A stretch of DNA of 64,000 bases, taken from NCBI RefSeq assembly GCF_014839835.1, contig NC_071642.1:10661455-10725454 (forward strand), given 5' to 3'. The notes below the pieces were generated by a model, which saw only the letters and a program-made list of their open reading frames with translations, made no database searches and had not been told where the DNA came from. This DNA is from Dryobates pubescens. Taxonomy: Eukaryota > Chordata > Aves > Piciformes > Picidae. How positions within the stretch are numbered: the stretch's first letter is position 1; each line of letters begins with the position of its first letter. Of this stretch, positions 22,450 to 35,400 are shown in pieces. Position numbers and translations under genes: made by a program.

Positions 22450-23075
22450 CAGCAGTACCAGTTTCAGTCCAAAATGAGCCAGAAGCAAGAGCTCAGCCTT
22501 GCTTCCCACCTCAGTAGTACCAATTTCAGCTTAAAATGAGCCAGAAGCAAGAGCTCAGCCTTGCTTCCCACCTCAGTAGTACCAATTTCAGCTTAAAATG
22601 AGCCAGAAGCAAGAGCTCAGCCTTGCTTCCCACCTCAGCAGTACCAGTTTCAGTCCAAAATGAGCCAGAAGCAAGAGCTCAGCCTTGCTTCCCACCTCAG
22701 TAGTACCAATTTCAGCTTAAAATGAGCCAGAAGCAAGAGCTCAGCCTTGCTTCCCACCTCAGCAGTACCAGTTTCAGTCCAAAATGAGCCAGAAGCAAGA
22801 GCTCAGCCTTGCTTCCCACCTCAGTAGTACCAATTTCAGTCCAAAACGAGCCAGAAGCAAGAGCTCAGCCTTGCTTCCCACCTCAGTAGTACCAATCTCA
22901 GCTCAAAATGAGCCAGAAGCAAGAGCTCAGCCTTGCTTCCCACCTCAGTAGTACCAATCTCAGCTCAAAATGAGCCAGAAGCAAGAGCTCAGCCTTGCTT
23001 CCCACCTCAGCAGTACCAGTTTCAGTCCAAAATGAGCCAGAAGCAAGAGCTCAGCCTTGCTTCCCACCTCTCCAG
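22450..23075. repeat. 62-bp tandem repeat, ten copies, in RAB11FIP1 3' UTR
   Basis: The phrase gccagaagcaagagctcagc recurs at 22478, 22540, 22602, 22664, 22726, 22788, 22850, 22912, 22974 and 23036, an exact 62-bp period. Units come in two variants, with agtttcagtccaaaatga or atttcagcttaaaatga, in a partly alternating order. Confidence 0.95.
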
Positions 23076-25089
23076 TCACAGCTCAGTCAAGCCACCATTC
23101 AAAGGCACAGTTGGTGTTTCTTACCTTCTGACCTAGAACATCAGAATCAAGTCCTGAAGACAAGTCTGTTAGTGAGGTACAGGCAACCACATCTCCCCAG
23201 AGATCCACCCAGGCACAAGGAGGAAGCAAATCAATCCTTCATCTTCCTCACTATTTCAAGGCACAAAGAGCAGCAGCAGGTTTCAGCGAGGCCAAATGGT
23301 AGCTGCTCAAACCTGAAACCAGCAGCCCAGAGCTGAAGATGCAGCCAAGACCCTTCTGCATCTCAGCCTCCTCATTCACTCAAGAGGGCACAGCAGGAAA
23401 GGCACATCCCCTTCACCAAAAACATCCAAAAAAAAGACCCTTAGGGGGAAAAATAGTACCTGAAGGCTTTCAGAAGGCTTTTGATGCTTAAGGCTTGTTC
23501 CAGCTCAAGCTTCCCAAGCAGCTGTCAGAAAAGCTCCAGACTTTGGTAGTCAGAGTCACAAAAATGTTGATTAACAGCATTTGAGGGACAGGGAAATATA
23601 TTCAACTACTCTTCACTACAAAAAGAAGAGTCCTGGGAGTAGTTCTCAGGGGGCTGTGAGAACAGCAAGCAGCCTGCTGCAGGTTGGGAGCTGATCCAGC
23701 TGGGTTAGTCCCTCAATAAAGTGCTTTGCTGTAGGAAAGCTGAGTTAGAAACTCACCACTCCCAAGCTCAGCCAGGAGTGACCCAAGAGACCCTTCCCAC
23801 AGCCCCAGGCAGGAGTGTTTGCTTTGGTTCTCTGCTGCCTGCTCCTTCAGTATCTCTACCTTCTTCTAAGCATTTTATGGACTCTCCCACCTCTGAGGAA
23901 CCCCAGAGATGCAAACAGGCATCAGAATGATTGGGGTTTTTGCTCTTTGACAAGAGCTCACCCCAAAACCAAAGCCACATTCAGCTTTGCAGAAGCCTGT
24001 GCTGGTGGCTGCTCGACAGAGCTGTGCTCTCTGATGAGGTGGGGACAACATCCCTGCCTCTGTCAAGCTGCAGAGCAGCCACACAGGAAGGAAGGAAGGG
24101 CTCTCAATTGTCCTGCAAAAGCAGCTGCAGATAATACATTCAGATCCTTCTCCAGATTCACTCTCTCAGCTGCAGGAGAGTTTTCCCCTCCATTCTGAGC
24201 AGCAAGTCACAAAGAAAACCAGATCTGAGCAGAGTGGCTGTCCCCAGGGGAGGGTGAGCTGGTTCCCCACTCAGCTGCGTAAGGAACACAGGAAAGGACA
24301 GGTTGGAAGACTGATCCCCTCTGGAGGTCCCTCCAAGGTAAGCCCAGCTCCAAAATCCAGGCTATTGAGATGTAATAAACTGCAGTGGTGCTGCACAAGA
24401 AAAATCACCCCAGAACTCCCTACAGCAGGAGACAGAGGCCAGGCAGAGGCACTGGGAAATCCACACCCACCTGGGTGCAGCTCCCCCTCCCTCCTTTGAA
24501 GGAGACCTCTTTGGATCAGGAATCTGAAGCCCATAAGAGAACAGCCTCTGATTTAAGACTCCTCACCACCATTCCTATGGCAGACAAAGGTACCTAAGAC
24601 ATCTCAGTGCTTCCTACATGCAAGCCTTCTGTACACCTGTCCCTGGGAGAGCAGCTTGGAGACAGGATGGACTTCATGAGATGAGCTACATTGTGCTTCC
24701 TTCTTTCCAGTCTAAAGGATTCAACTTCTAGGGCATCAATTCCTTTTAAAGCACAGCCCTGGTCTGGCCACTCAGCTTTTGGACTCCTCCAGTTGTTGTT
24801 TTGAAAGCCAATCAAAGCCTCAAGCTCTACTGCACAGGATTTCATATTGCACTACAAGAGAGGATATGGAATGGGGAGTGATTGGTCTATCAAAGCTGCT
24901 ACAAAATAAACCCAGCACTAAAAACCACCTCCACAAAGGCTCATCAGTGCCTTGCTGGCAAGCAAAACACAGCAAGAACCCTCCACCCACCTGCCTTTGG
25001 ATCAGATGCCTGAGCAGATCTTCCCAAAGAATGGAAAGGAACAAAGCAATCAATAAGTTGCCTCCAGTTCTGGACTCCCCCCACACAGA

Positions 25090-25156
25090 GGAGCTGCTCT
25101 GCCTCCTGATCCAGCTGAGAGCTGCTCTGCCTCCTGATCCAGCTGAGAGCTGCTCA
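25090..25156. repeat. 32-bp tandem duplication in RAB11FIP1 3' UTR
   Basis: gagctgctctgcctcctgat ccagctga occurs twice in a row, followed by a partial third unit. Confidence 0.88.
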
Positions 25157-25288
25157 AGGCAGGAGGAAGGAAAGAGGTCATTTTTTCTGGTGGGCAGCAC
25201 AACCTGCACCATCTACTTCACATCATCTCCTCACTAATGAATCACACTCCAGCAGCAGGAGCTTTGTCCAAGAGCCCCCAGAAAGCTG

Positions 25289-26403
25289 TCACATCTTCCC
25301 AGCTTTCTTGTTGCCAGAGGTTGAGACCCGCAGGATGTTTGGGGTCTCCTCCATGACCCTGACGAGGAGGTTGTCGATGTAGTCTTCCAGCTCCCGCACC
25401 TGGAGGTCTTTCCTGCTGATGGTATCCTTCTGTCTGAGGACCAGCTGGATCAGCTCATCGTGTGTCAGCTGGGCATAGGCATAGGCAGGGTCTGAGGGCT
25501 CGTACTTCTGAGAGAGAGAGGGGCAGGGTCAGGACAGACACGTGGGCACTTCACCAGAGCAACAGGATGGGAGCTGGCAGCTGGCTTGGGGCAGGCCAGG
25601 CAAGATCCCTGCTACAAATAGACCTGAGGCTGTTTAGTCTGGAGAGGAGAAGGCTGAGAAGAGATCTGATCAATGCCTATCAACATCTGAGGGGTGGGTG
25701 TCAAGAAGGGGCCAGGCTGTTTGGTGGAGCCCAGTGACAGCACAAGGAACAGCAGGTAGCAGCTGGAACCCTCTGGTGTGAGGCTGCTGGAGGCCTGGAG
25801 CAGGCTGCCCAGAGAGGTTGTGGAGTCTCCTGCTCTAGAGACTTTCAAGACCCTCCTGGATGTGCTCCTGTCTGACTTGCCCTGGGTGACCCTGCCCTGG
25901 CACAGGGGTTGGACTGGATGATCTCCAGAGGCCCCTTCCAACCCCTACCCCTCTGTGCTGCTGTGGTTCTCTGACTCAAAAGACCTTTTGGGCTGTGAGC
26001 AAGCCCAGCCTGGACCATCCCAGGGGTAGCACCACACAGAGCCAAACACTGCCCCTGTCACAGCCACATCCTGGCTCACACACATCCCCCTCCTGCTCAC
26101 CTCTGGGCAGTCAGAGAACACTTCAAGCCTGTTCCCACCTTTGGGGACTGAGACAAGGGAAGTTGATTCCCCCCATGGCCTAGCAACAACTGTTCCTTCT
26201 CTGCTCAGGATGGGGACAGGAGCCCAGGCAACCACCACAGGAGCTCTGCTCAATCTACTGCCCAAGCTTTGGTTTCAAGTGCCCCTTCCCTCCATACCTT
26301 CATGTTCATCTCCAGCAGCTTTTCATTCATAGTGCTGATGACATTCAGGGTTTTACTCTGGGGCTTGCTTGCTGTGGCATTCATGGGCTTCACAGGATGG
26401 AGC
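25289..26403 (-). CDS. RAB11FIP1: RAB11FIP1 exons 5-6 (C-terminal Rab-binding domain)
   Basis: Exon 5 (26403-26298) encodes LHPVKPMNATASKPQSKTL and NEKLLEMNMK. Exon 6 (25507-25289) encodes KYEPSDPAYAYAQLTHDEL and the FIP Rab-binding coiled coil, ending KKAGKM before TGA at 25291-25289. Confidence 0.96.
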
Positions 26404-29400
26404 CTGCAACATGAAAACAGCCTCCTGTTATGGGGAGAGCTGCAGAGCACAGAAGCACAGATCTGCAGACTCAAAGCAAATACAGCAAGGAACTGAGGAA
26501 AACTCCTGCCCTGCTCCATCTCCAGAGAGATAAGAGACTGAGCTTGGGGAAGATGAGGCACTTCTGGCTAAGCCCTAGGCTGTTCAGAAGTATTCTCCAG
26601 TCCTCTGCTATCTTTCTTGACTCAAGGCATTGGAGATAAAGCAGCAGTAACCTGAAGGTTACAGCACAAGAGAAAAGCCAGGAGAAGGCAGGACACAGCC
26701 ACAGTTACTCTGTTCTTGGAGCCTGACCTTCCCAACCAGAACATACTTCTCTTCTTGCAACACATCAAATACTTCCACCCTCCTGGCACAAGCCTGAATT
26801 CTGCCTTTTCCACTCTGGACTCACACCACAAGCTGCCAAAAAGTGCTCTCTTCATCTGCTCCAGCAGGGCTGCCACTGCCAGTTTTAATACAGCAAGGAA
26901 AACGTTCCAACCCAGAAGCACCCCAGGTCCTAGCCAGGGCTCTGCAGGAGGAGCTCTGAGGGCTGGCAGGTCACTGGCACCATTCCTCAGTAGCCCAGCA
27001 GGCAGGAGGAACTGCAGACAGCTCCACAAAGCAGCCCTGAGCTCTGGGAGAGGCTTGAACTGCATCGCCTGCTGTGAGTCACTTGGAGGCTCAGGAGCCG
27101 GCAAAGGAAGCATCCCAGCTGCTGAGGCTTCCTCTGACCACTCTCCCACTCCTGCAAACAGGATCAGCCCCAGCCCATGCCCCCAGTCTTTGCTGAGATG
27201 ACTCCAGCTGTTGAACTGTGACCAAGCTCCCCTCAGGTTCTCCCTCCGCGGGAGAGCTGTGATGAAGGGCAGCTGCCCTCCAGTGCTCTGCACCTCCCCT
27301 GCAGCCAGGCAGATTTATCTGCTGCCAGCAATGATCCTGCTCTGGCACCAGAGGCCCCAGGCCCTTCCAAGTCCAAGGGCCAAGGGGAAGTCAAGGCTGT
27401 CCCACACCAGCTCACTGCGAAGTGCTGGAGGGCCGGAGGGAACAGCAAGGCTGCCCCCAGCAGCGAGGCCCTTGCTGTGCAGGGCACTGCCCACATGCTC
27501 TCACCTGTGCTTAGGAGCCAGGGGCTCACCACTCTGCTGGCTTAGGTTAGGATATATTTCAGAGGGTGAAACCCAGGCCTGGAGAAGCTTCTTCTTGCCA
27601 CAGTTTCCTGCTTTATCTGCGGAGCCCTCGGCTGTTGGCTGGCTCGGAGACTCTGCTCTATCACTGGGGGCGTCAGAGGGGAGGGGGGGAGAGGAAAAGC
27701 AGGTCTGGGGAGGACTTGACAGGGAGGAAGAGGAAACAGAAGGCTCAGAGAAGTCCTGCTCTGCACACTCAGCACCTGCACCACTTCTCAGCTCTGGCAC
27801 CTCCAAAGGACTGCTCTGCTCCCTCCCACCTAAGCCTGAGTCGGCCACCTGCTTCTGGCCACTGTGGACACTCACTCTGGCAGGCAGCTCAGGTGCTCTG
27901 CCTGGCTCACAAGCACCAGCAGCACTTCCTTGCAGGTCTTCATGCAAAGGCACTGCACCCAGGGACTGCTTTCCTGCCTCTGAAGGGTTCTCCTCCCCTG
28001 CAGCAAGCCCAGGGGGCTCCTGAGGGTCCCCCAGCAGCTCATCATCAGAGCCTCCCTCCAGGATGACAGGGAGAGTGGTGAGCTTCAGACCACGCTCCCC
28101 AGCCAGGGGAACAGCAGACTTCAGGCTCGGGAGACAACCAACCAAACCCTCCTCCCCATCAGGTTTTGAAGGCCTGTCACTGCTGAGCTCCCTGAGCACC
28201 ACTGCTGGGCTGGCAGTCACCAATGAGCTGCTCTGGAGGAGGCACCCAGCAGCATCTGAGCCTCTGCCATTAGGTAAGGAGGGCCCAGCAGCAGGTTTGA
28301 CATCATGGCCTGAAGAAGGCAGCTCAGCACTGAAATCATCAGCCTGAGAGCCTGGCAGGCTCTTCAGGGTGACAGACAGGCGTGGGGCTGGCTTTGGAGG
28401 CACAAGCACCTCCCTGCCAGCCCTCCTGACAGCAGCATCCTGGGGGGACGGGGCACAGGCTCCTGGGGTTGGCCTGGCAGGTGCTGCTGGGTCATCTTCA
28501 TCAAGTGGAGCTGCTCTGGGGGCACATTCTCCTCCTCTCTTTTCACCAAAGGTCTCCTGCTTCTCTTCCAGCCCACTCTCAGGAGAAGGCAGCTGTTCAG
28601 CACCAGTCCCTGGGGAGAGGCTGCTGCTGCCTTTGGAGAGAGAGCCAAAGTGTTCAGCATCCTCCACGCAGGGTCCAGCATTTACACCAGCCTGCAGAGC
28701 AGCCTCACAGGTCTGGATGGGACCTACCCTGCCACTAGAGAGCTTTGATGATGGGTACCCCAGTCCTGGAGCAAACCCTGCTCCCTCTCCTGTCACATCT
28801 GAACCCTGAAGTAACCTTCCACTGAAATCCAAGTCCTGTTTCTGACCTTCCTGCCCACCTGAAGTGACCTCCTCTGACCCACTGAGGAGAAAGGACACAG
28901 ATTTCCTGTTGCCTAGCCTGCTTCTTTCCCAAGAAGCCTCAACCTGCTTCTCTGGAGCCAGAGGAGGGCTGTCAGGAGGAGTGCCCAGAGGGTTTGGTGC
29001 AGCTTTGACATCACCAGCAGTCAAAGCCACATCTGCACTGCTCCCTGCAGCACTGTGAGCGGAGTGCTGCAGCCCTGCAGGGTGCTCTGGGGAACAGACT
29101 TCCTCACCAGCAAGGCACAGAGGGGGAGAACTAGCACCAGCTTTGAAACCTGGCCCACCTGCTTCCCAGCCAGGCTTGGCCAGGAAGGGATTACTGTCAT
29201 GGAAGTGACGCTCAGAGGGGACAGAAGGTGCAGGTGGCCGAGAGAGGCCTCGGGACGCCGGCAGCCCGCAGCTCTCTGGCCCCTGGCCCTGGGAGCTCTG
29301 CCCCCACCCAGAAGCAAAAGGATTGTTTGTGCTACCAGAGACCTGCCCAGGAGGAGGTGCTTTGGGAGCAGGGGGTGCAAGATGAGGGGATGAAGGGAAA

Positions 29401-32400
29401 TGAGCAGCTCCTTCGGGATGCAGGGCTGAGGCTGCCCTGCCCCACCCCGGGCTGAAGGGGTTCCTGCCCCTGAAAAGCTCTGCGGCAGGAGGAGCAGGAA
29501 AGGCAGCAGCCCCAGGGGCGTCCTCGGGGCCTGGCCCTGGGGCTTTCTGCCCTGCTTTAGGAACAAAAGGATTGTTGTCACTCCTGAGAGAGTGTCCAGA
29601 AAGAAAAGCAGGAAGGGAGTCAGGTGCAAGAGTAGGAAGTGTGGCTTTGGTTTCCTCCTCTGCAGGCAGGCCCAGTCTGCAAAAAGGGACAAAAAACTTC
29701 GCTTGTCACTCGAGACTGCAACAGGAGGCAGCAGCAAAGCTCCAGCACCAGGCTCCACCAGCTCCTAACGGCTGGGGAGGAACTCAGACTTGCAAGAGAC
29801 CTCAGGAGCCCTTCTGGCAGGCTTTATGTGCTTCAAGGTTGTCTTTACAGAGCAGCTGGAGCTTGCACAGCTCCCTGAGGTGGCTGCCTCTAAGCACTGT
29901 CACCGTCTGCACCCAAGCCACGTCGTTAGTACCGTGAGGCAAGATGTTCAAGCAGGAGGAAGCACTGGAAATGAGGGGTTAAGAGACAGGCATGAAAGGC
30001 AGGCTCCTTAGCAGGACACACCCATAACATACATCTGAAAGCAGAAATCCTCTTGGTTTGTATTTATCTGAAGGACAAAAGGAGCAGGGCCTCCGGGAGA
30101 GCCTGCTGCACCAATTCACCCAAGCTCTCCTTCACCTCCCTCTCCACAGGGCTCCAACAGTGACCACAGCCAAACAGGGAAGAGCTAAGTGAGAGATGTT
30201 AGAACTGCTGCCTCACCCCCTGGCTCCAGACAGAAGTTAGTTCTTGCAGGAGATCCAGCAAGGAAGGGGAAAAGCCCTGCACTCAGAGAGCCACTGTCCC
30301 AGGGTCACTTCCCAGGGACACCTCTCTGCCCATCTCTTTTTCACACCAAGAGAGAACTCAGAGCTATTATTTGTTATCAAAGCACCTCAGACCCACACAG
30401 GATGCCAAGCCAGGAAGCTGCCTGGCAAGGAGGAAGCAGCCCAGTTAAAACCTGCCCCCAGCACTGCTCAGCACCAGCTGTGTCCCCACCACTGACCTGG
30501 GCTTGACAGCTTTGGTCTTTGCAGGGGCAGCTCTCTCAGGCCTCCGCTCCTCCTCGAAAGGGTTGAGAGGCTGCTTGCTTGCAGAGCCATCCTCTGCCTG
30601 CTGGCTGTCTTCTGGGGGACTGCCTCTGCTTCCATCTGCTGCAGGTTCAAGCTGTTTGGTCTCTTGTTCACTCTTCTCTTCTGGAATGCAGCTTGCCTCA
30701 CCCTGCAAGGTGCTGTCAGGGATACCCTCGGCATCACTGCTCTTGACTGCATCCTTCTTCCCAGTGACCAGAGAGAGCAAGGCAGACTTTTTGGGCTCTG
30801 GCTTTTTGGGCTCTTTAATGACCTCCCCAGCAGGAGGAAGGCTGGGCTCCAGCTGTTCTTCACTGCTAAGCAACTTGTATGATGGCAAGGTCATGGATTT
30901 AAAGGTCTCCAGGGATGCAGACCCAGAGAAAGCATGGCTAGGAGATGTTCTTCCTGCCTCTTCAGGGGTTTTAGCAGACCTGGAGGACAGGTTCTCTTCT
31001 GAAGCAAAGAGCTGCTTCCTCCTGAAGTTGTGAGGAGAGGGGGAAGAGGCTGGAGTGTTGTCCTTGGCCCTGCTCTCTTCCATATAGACATGACTGCCAT
31101 TGATGCACAGACTGGACTTGGAAACTGGATCATTTTTGGATTTAAGGCCGCTGAACAGTGAGAGCCCTTCCTTCCTGCTGTGGTTAGTGCTCACTGGGTT
31201 TAGGTGCTTGTCCAAAGTGGCTGTTTTACGAGATCTGAATACAGGAGAAGGAGAGGACTTCCCTTCCAGGGCATATCCAAAGGCTTCTGGGAAAAAAAAG
31301 AATCAAACAGGGAGAAATTCAACATCATCCTTCCCCCCGAGGTGGTCTCCTCAGTGCCTCACAGCCATTAACAGACTGCAGAAGCAGCACAAACATGACT
31401 GCACCAGCCCCCCTCAAAGCCTCAGGCTGCCCTCCCACTGCCAGCTCTCAGCAGAGCAGGTCACAGATGCCATTTTTAGTGACCTAAAACCACCAGAGCC
31501 CACATCAGGAAGCTGCAGCACCACCATGTGCAGACAGCGCTTGCACAGCTGCTCTGCTGCCCCAGGGCTGTGAGCGGTGATGTGTGAAGCCACCACCACG
31601 GGCAGGAGGGACTTCCTCCAGATTCACTCAGGAAGAAGAATTTAAGCAGTGTAAGAGAGCCTTGGAGGAAGGCTTCTGTGTGCCAGCACTCACCCTCTGA
31701 GGCAGGAGAGGTCTCGGAGTCCTCCTCGTCCCACTGCGGCTGGAAGTCGCTGGGCCGCAGCAGAACCTTGGGGGTGGCAGGCTGCTGCGTGGGCAGGACT
31801 GACATGGACTGGGAGAGGGAGCTCTTCTGCAGGCCAGGCTTGGAAAAGAGGCTTTTGAACTTGGATTTCTTCTTCTCCTTCTCGGCTGCCTCTTCGTCGC
31901 TGTCGCCGGAGGAGGCAGAGGCGCTGGGAAGGACGGCCGAGGCCGTGTCCGAGAGCCCGCTGCTCCTCTTCCCCTTCAGCTTGTCCCTCAGCTTGCCAAA
32001 GGCAGAGCGAGACTTGTCCTTGGCTGACAGGTCAAACATGCTGGCAGTCAGGTTGCTCCTCATGAACTGGATGTCCACCTCGATCTCCCCTCGCTCCTTC
32101 TCCTTCTTGCCCGGCTTGGAGCGGAGCTTGTACCACCTGCAGGGACAGGGAGGGGGAGGTTGCAAAGCAGCTCTGGGGGCAGGGGGCACTGCAGGGGAGG
32201 TGATTTAGAACAGGCTCCCCAGAGGGGCTGTGGAGTCTCCTTCTCTGGAGACTTTCAAGCCCCACCTGGCTGTGCTCCTGTGAGACCTGTGCTGGAGCCT
32301 ATGACCCTGCTCTGGCAGGGGGGTTGGACTTGATCATTTTCAGAGGCCCCTTCCAGCCCCTAGCATCCTGGGATGCTGTGAAGCACAGAGGCTTGTTTTG

Positions 32401-35400
32401 AAAGCCAAATAAACCCAGAGTGTAAAAACCAAAGAGAGAAAGAAAAGCCTTCAGTCCTATGACTGCAGCATGGTCATAGGACCTCAGGGGCCAAAGAAAA
32501 CCTTCCTGACTGTAAACAGAAAGAATTCAAAAGCCAGAGCAGGAAGGGTTAAAACAAAGGGAGGGGAAACAGAAACACAGCACAGGAAAAAAAAGAGGAG
32601 CCCCCCCCAGGAGAGCAGCACAACACAGAACTCCCCTGCTGCAGCTCTCTGCTGTGCTGTCATCTGGCTTCCTGAAATTCACAGAGGACTTTGAAGTGGG
32701 CGTAAAAGCAGCAGCCTGAGAGCTGACACTGCTTCCACAGCCTGCTCGCAGCCCCACGCCCTCATACCATTCATTCCAGCTCCTTTCCAGCCCCTATCTT
32801 AATGCCTCTTAAGCCAAGGAACCCCTAATCAGCCCTCTGAGAGCCAGGCCAGGCCTCACCAACCGTCTGGGGCTTTCCACTCACCTCTGCAGCTGGGGAC
32901 TGGAGTGCACCAGGAAGGACATTCACAGAACCATTTGGGTTGGAAAAGGCCTCCAAGAGCATTGAGTCCAGCCCAGCACCACCATGGCCTCTAAACCATG
33001 TCCCCAAGGGCCATGGCCACAGGTTTCTTGAACACCTCCAGGGATGGGGACTCCACCACCTCCCTGGGCAGCCTGTTCCAATCCCTGACCACTCCTGCAG
33101 CAAAGAAATGTTCCCTCATCTCCAAGCTAAGCCTCCCCTGGCACAATTTCAGGCCATTTCCTCTCCTTCTATCACCTGATCCTACACAGAAGAGACCAAC
33201 CCCTACCTGGCTCCAACCTCCTTTCAGGGAGCTGTAGAGAGCAATAAGGTCTCCCCCTCAGCCTGCTCTTCTCCACACTAAAACAGCCCCAGGACCCTCA
33301 GCTGCCCCTCACCAGCTCTGTTGCTTACAGACAAAGCCTTGGCCCTCCTCTGAAACGCTGCTCCAGACTATTCAGCACACCCAGGAAGAGCTTGTGGTAG
33401 CCTAAACCACCCCACCACCACCTCCACACCACCACCACCCCTGCTCTGTTACCACTCAATGACTTTCAAACCACATCAGGGCCAGGGAAGAGAATTATCA
33501 GCTCTGCACAGCAAAGCTTTTGTCTGTGGCTGGAGCCACAGACCTCCCGACTCCACAGAACCGGTAGGAAAAGCCTCTGGAAGACTCTGCCCTCCTCCTC
33601 CTCACCAGCTGGAATGGGACCTAAGGGAAGCAAAGAGGGCTTGCAAAGCTGCCTCCCCACTGCATTTACATCTGAAGCCCTTGGAAGGTGCACTGGAAGC
33701 AATGAGAGAGAAGAGGAGAAGGCAGCTGGCTTCAGAAGATTAACCTGGAGATGAATTCAGAAACAGAAGCGCTCCAGAGGCAAATGAAGCCCCGAGCCCC
33801 ATGCTGCAGGCACTGTGCTCTGAAAGTCAATCAGGTGCTGCCAACCTGCCCCCTTCACTTCTGAGGTCAGTCTGCACCTGTCCATCAACACAGGGGGCTG
33901 GACTTGATGACCTTTAAAGGTCCCTTCCAAGCCCAAGCATTCTGTTGGTTTTCCAGATAAAACCAGCCCTGCCCAGGGAGAGGCCAGCAGGGCAGCGCCG
34001 TGCTGACAAAAGGCATTCAACGAGAGCCTCTGGGGCTGGGGGAATGACTCTGACAGCTGGAAAGCATGGACTCATCAGAGAATGGTCTGGGCTGGATGGG
34101 ACATTGAAGATCACCCAGTGCCAACCCCACTGCCATGGCCAGGGGCACCTCCCACCAGCACAGGCTGCTCAAGGCCTCATCCAGCCTGGCCTTCAACACC
34201 TCCAGGGAGGGGACAGCCACAGCCTCCCTGGGCAACCTCACCCTCACTCTAAAGAACTTCTTCCTCATCTCCAGTCTCAAGCTCCTCTCTTCCAGCTCAA
34301 AGCCATCCCCCTTCCTCCAAGCCCTTGTCACAAGTCCCTCCCCAAACACCAGGCGTTCTCCCAGGAGCATCAAGGTTGGATTTTGGGTTGGGTTTGGCGG
34401 TTTGTTTTTTTCCCCTTTCAATTCTCCTCTGGCCCAGACACAAAGAAACCAACCCAGGAGGCCCTGCAGGGAGGGCTGACTCCCTGAACTCTGCTGACTG
34501 AAGGCACCTCGTGCTCCGTGGTGTAAACACAGCAGCCCTTGACACAACCTTAATGACAGCCTCGCTGTAATTGAGGCTCTGCGGGCGGCGACGGCTTCAG
34601 CGAGAGCCACGACGCAGCTCCCGGCTGCGGCCAGCTCCTGCATCGGCTCAGGGGAACGAGAGGAGGAAGGTGACTCAGCCAGGCCACCCCAAACCACATT
34701 ACAAGGCTGCTGACTCCCGGTCAAACCCCTCCCAGTCACCACTGTGGGATTCCAGGGCTATGTTGAAAGGAGCAGGTATGACACAGAGCTGGCGCTGGGG
34801 ATTAGAGGAGAAGTCTCCCAGCCTGGTGTCCTGCTGGCAGCAGGGATGCCAGCCCCTGCAAGGTGAACTGTCTGCTCCTGGCTGCACTTGGGCTCTGCCA
34901 AGTGTTTACCAAGGAAACTCCCCCAGCAGCTGGCCGCAGCCTGGCTTTGCTCTCCAGCAGAAGGTGAAGGGGTTTCAAGCACTGAGTCGCTGGAGCGTGT
35001 CCAGAGAAGGGCAACAAAGCTGCTGAAGGGTCTGGAGAACGGAGGGCTCACCCCAGGGGGTTTGAGGGATCCCTGTGGGACAGAGGGGTTCCCTGCCAGA
35101 CCATCACACCTCTGGGTGCCTCAGCAATGTCTCCTACCCCTATTGTGTCACCGTGGGGCACATGGGTTCCCCACTAGAACTCCACACCCCTGTGAGGCAC
35201 AGAGATTTCCATAAGGAACAGGACATCCTATAGGCATCCGGGGTCACCCACCAGCACCCCAAGCCCCCCCATCACTCTTCCCAGCTCCTGTGGGGCACAT
35301 CCGACACCCCACCACCACCACCTCCTCTCGACCCTCGTGGGGCACAGAAGCCCCCCGCGATCGCTTCATGATCCCCTCAGAGCTCCCGACCCCAACTCCC

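Larger units (their letters stand above)
21795..25288 (-). other. RAB11FIP1: RAB11FIP1 3' untranslated region
   Basis: No coding exon is visible over 3.5 kb after the stop. The minus-strand AATAAA at 21822-21817 is a good end signal. The stretch holds a 62-bp tandem repeat (22450-23075) and a 32-bp duplication near 25090-25155. Length of the UTR is inferred from the first convincing signal plus the start of BRF2 downstream. Confidence 0.65.

Noticed and set aside
22450-23075. Possible CRISPR-like array of regular repeats
   Set aside because: The 62-bp units are contiguous with no unique spacers, and this is vertebrate DNA; it is a minisatellite.
29021-29758. 245-codon minus frame rich in Leu and Phe that looks membrane-like
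   Set aside because: It is out of frame with RAB11FIP1 exon 4, whose correct frame carries the NPF motifs and splices in phase at 29676.
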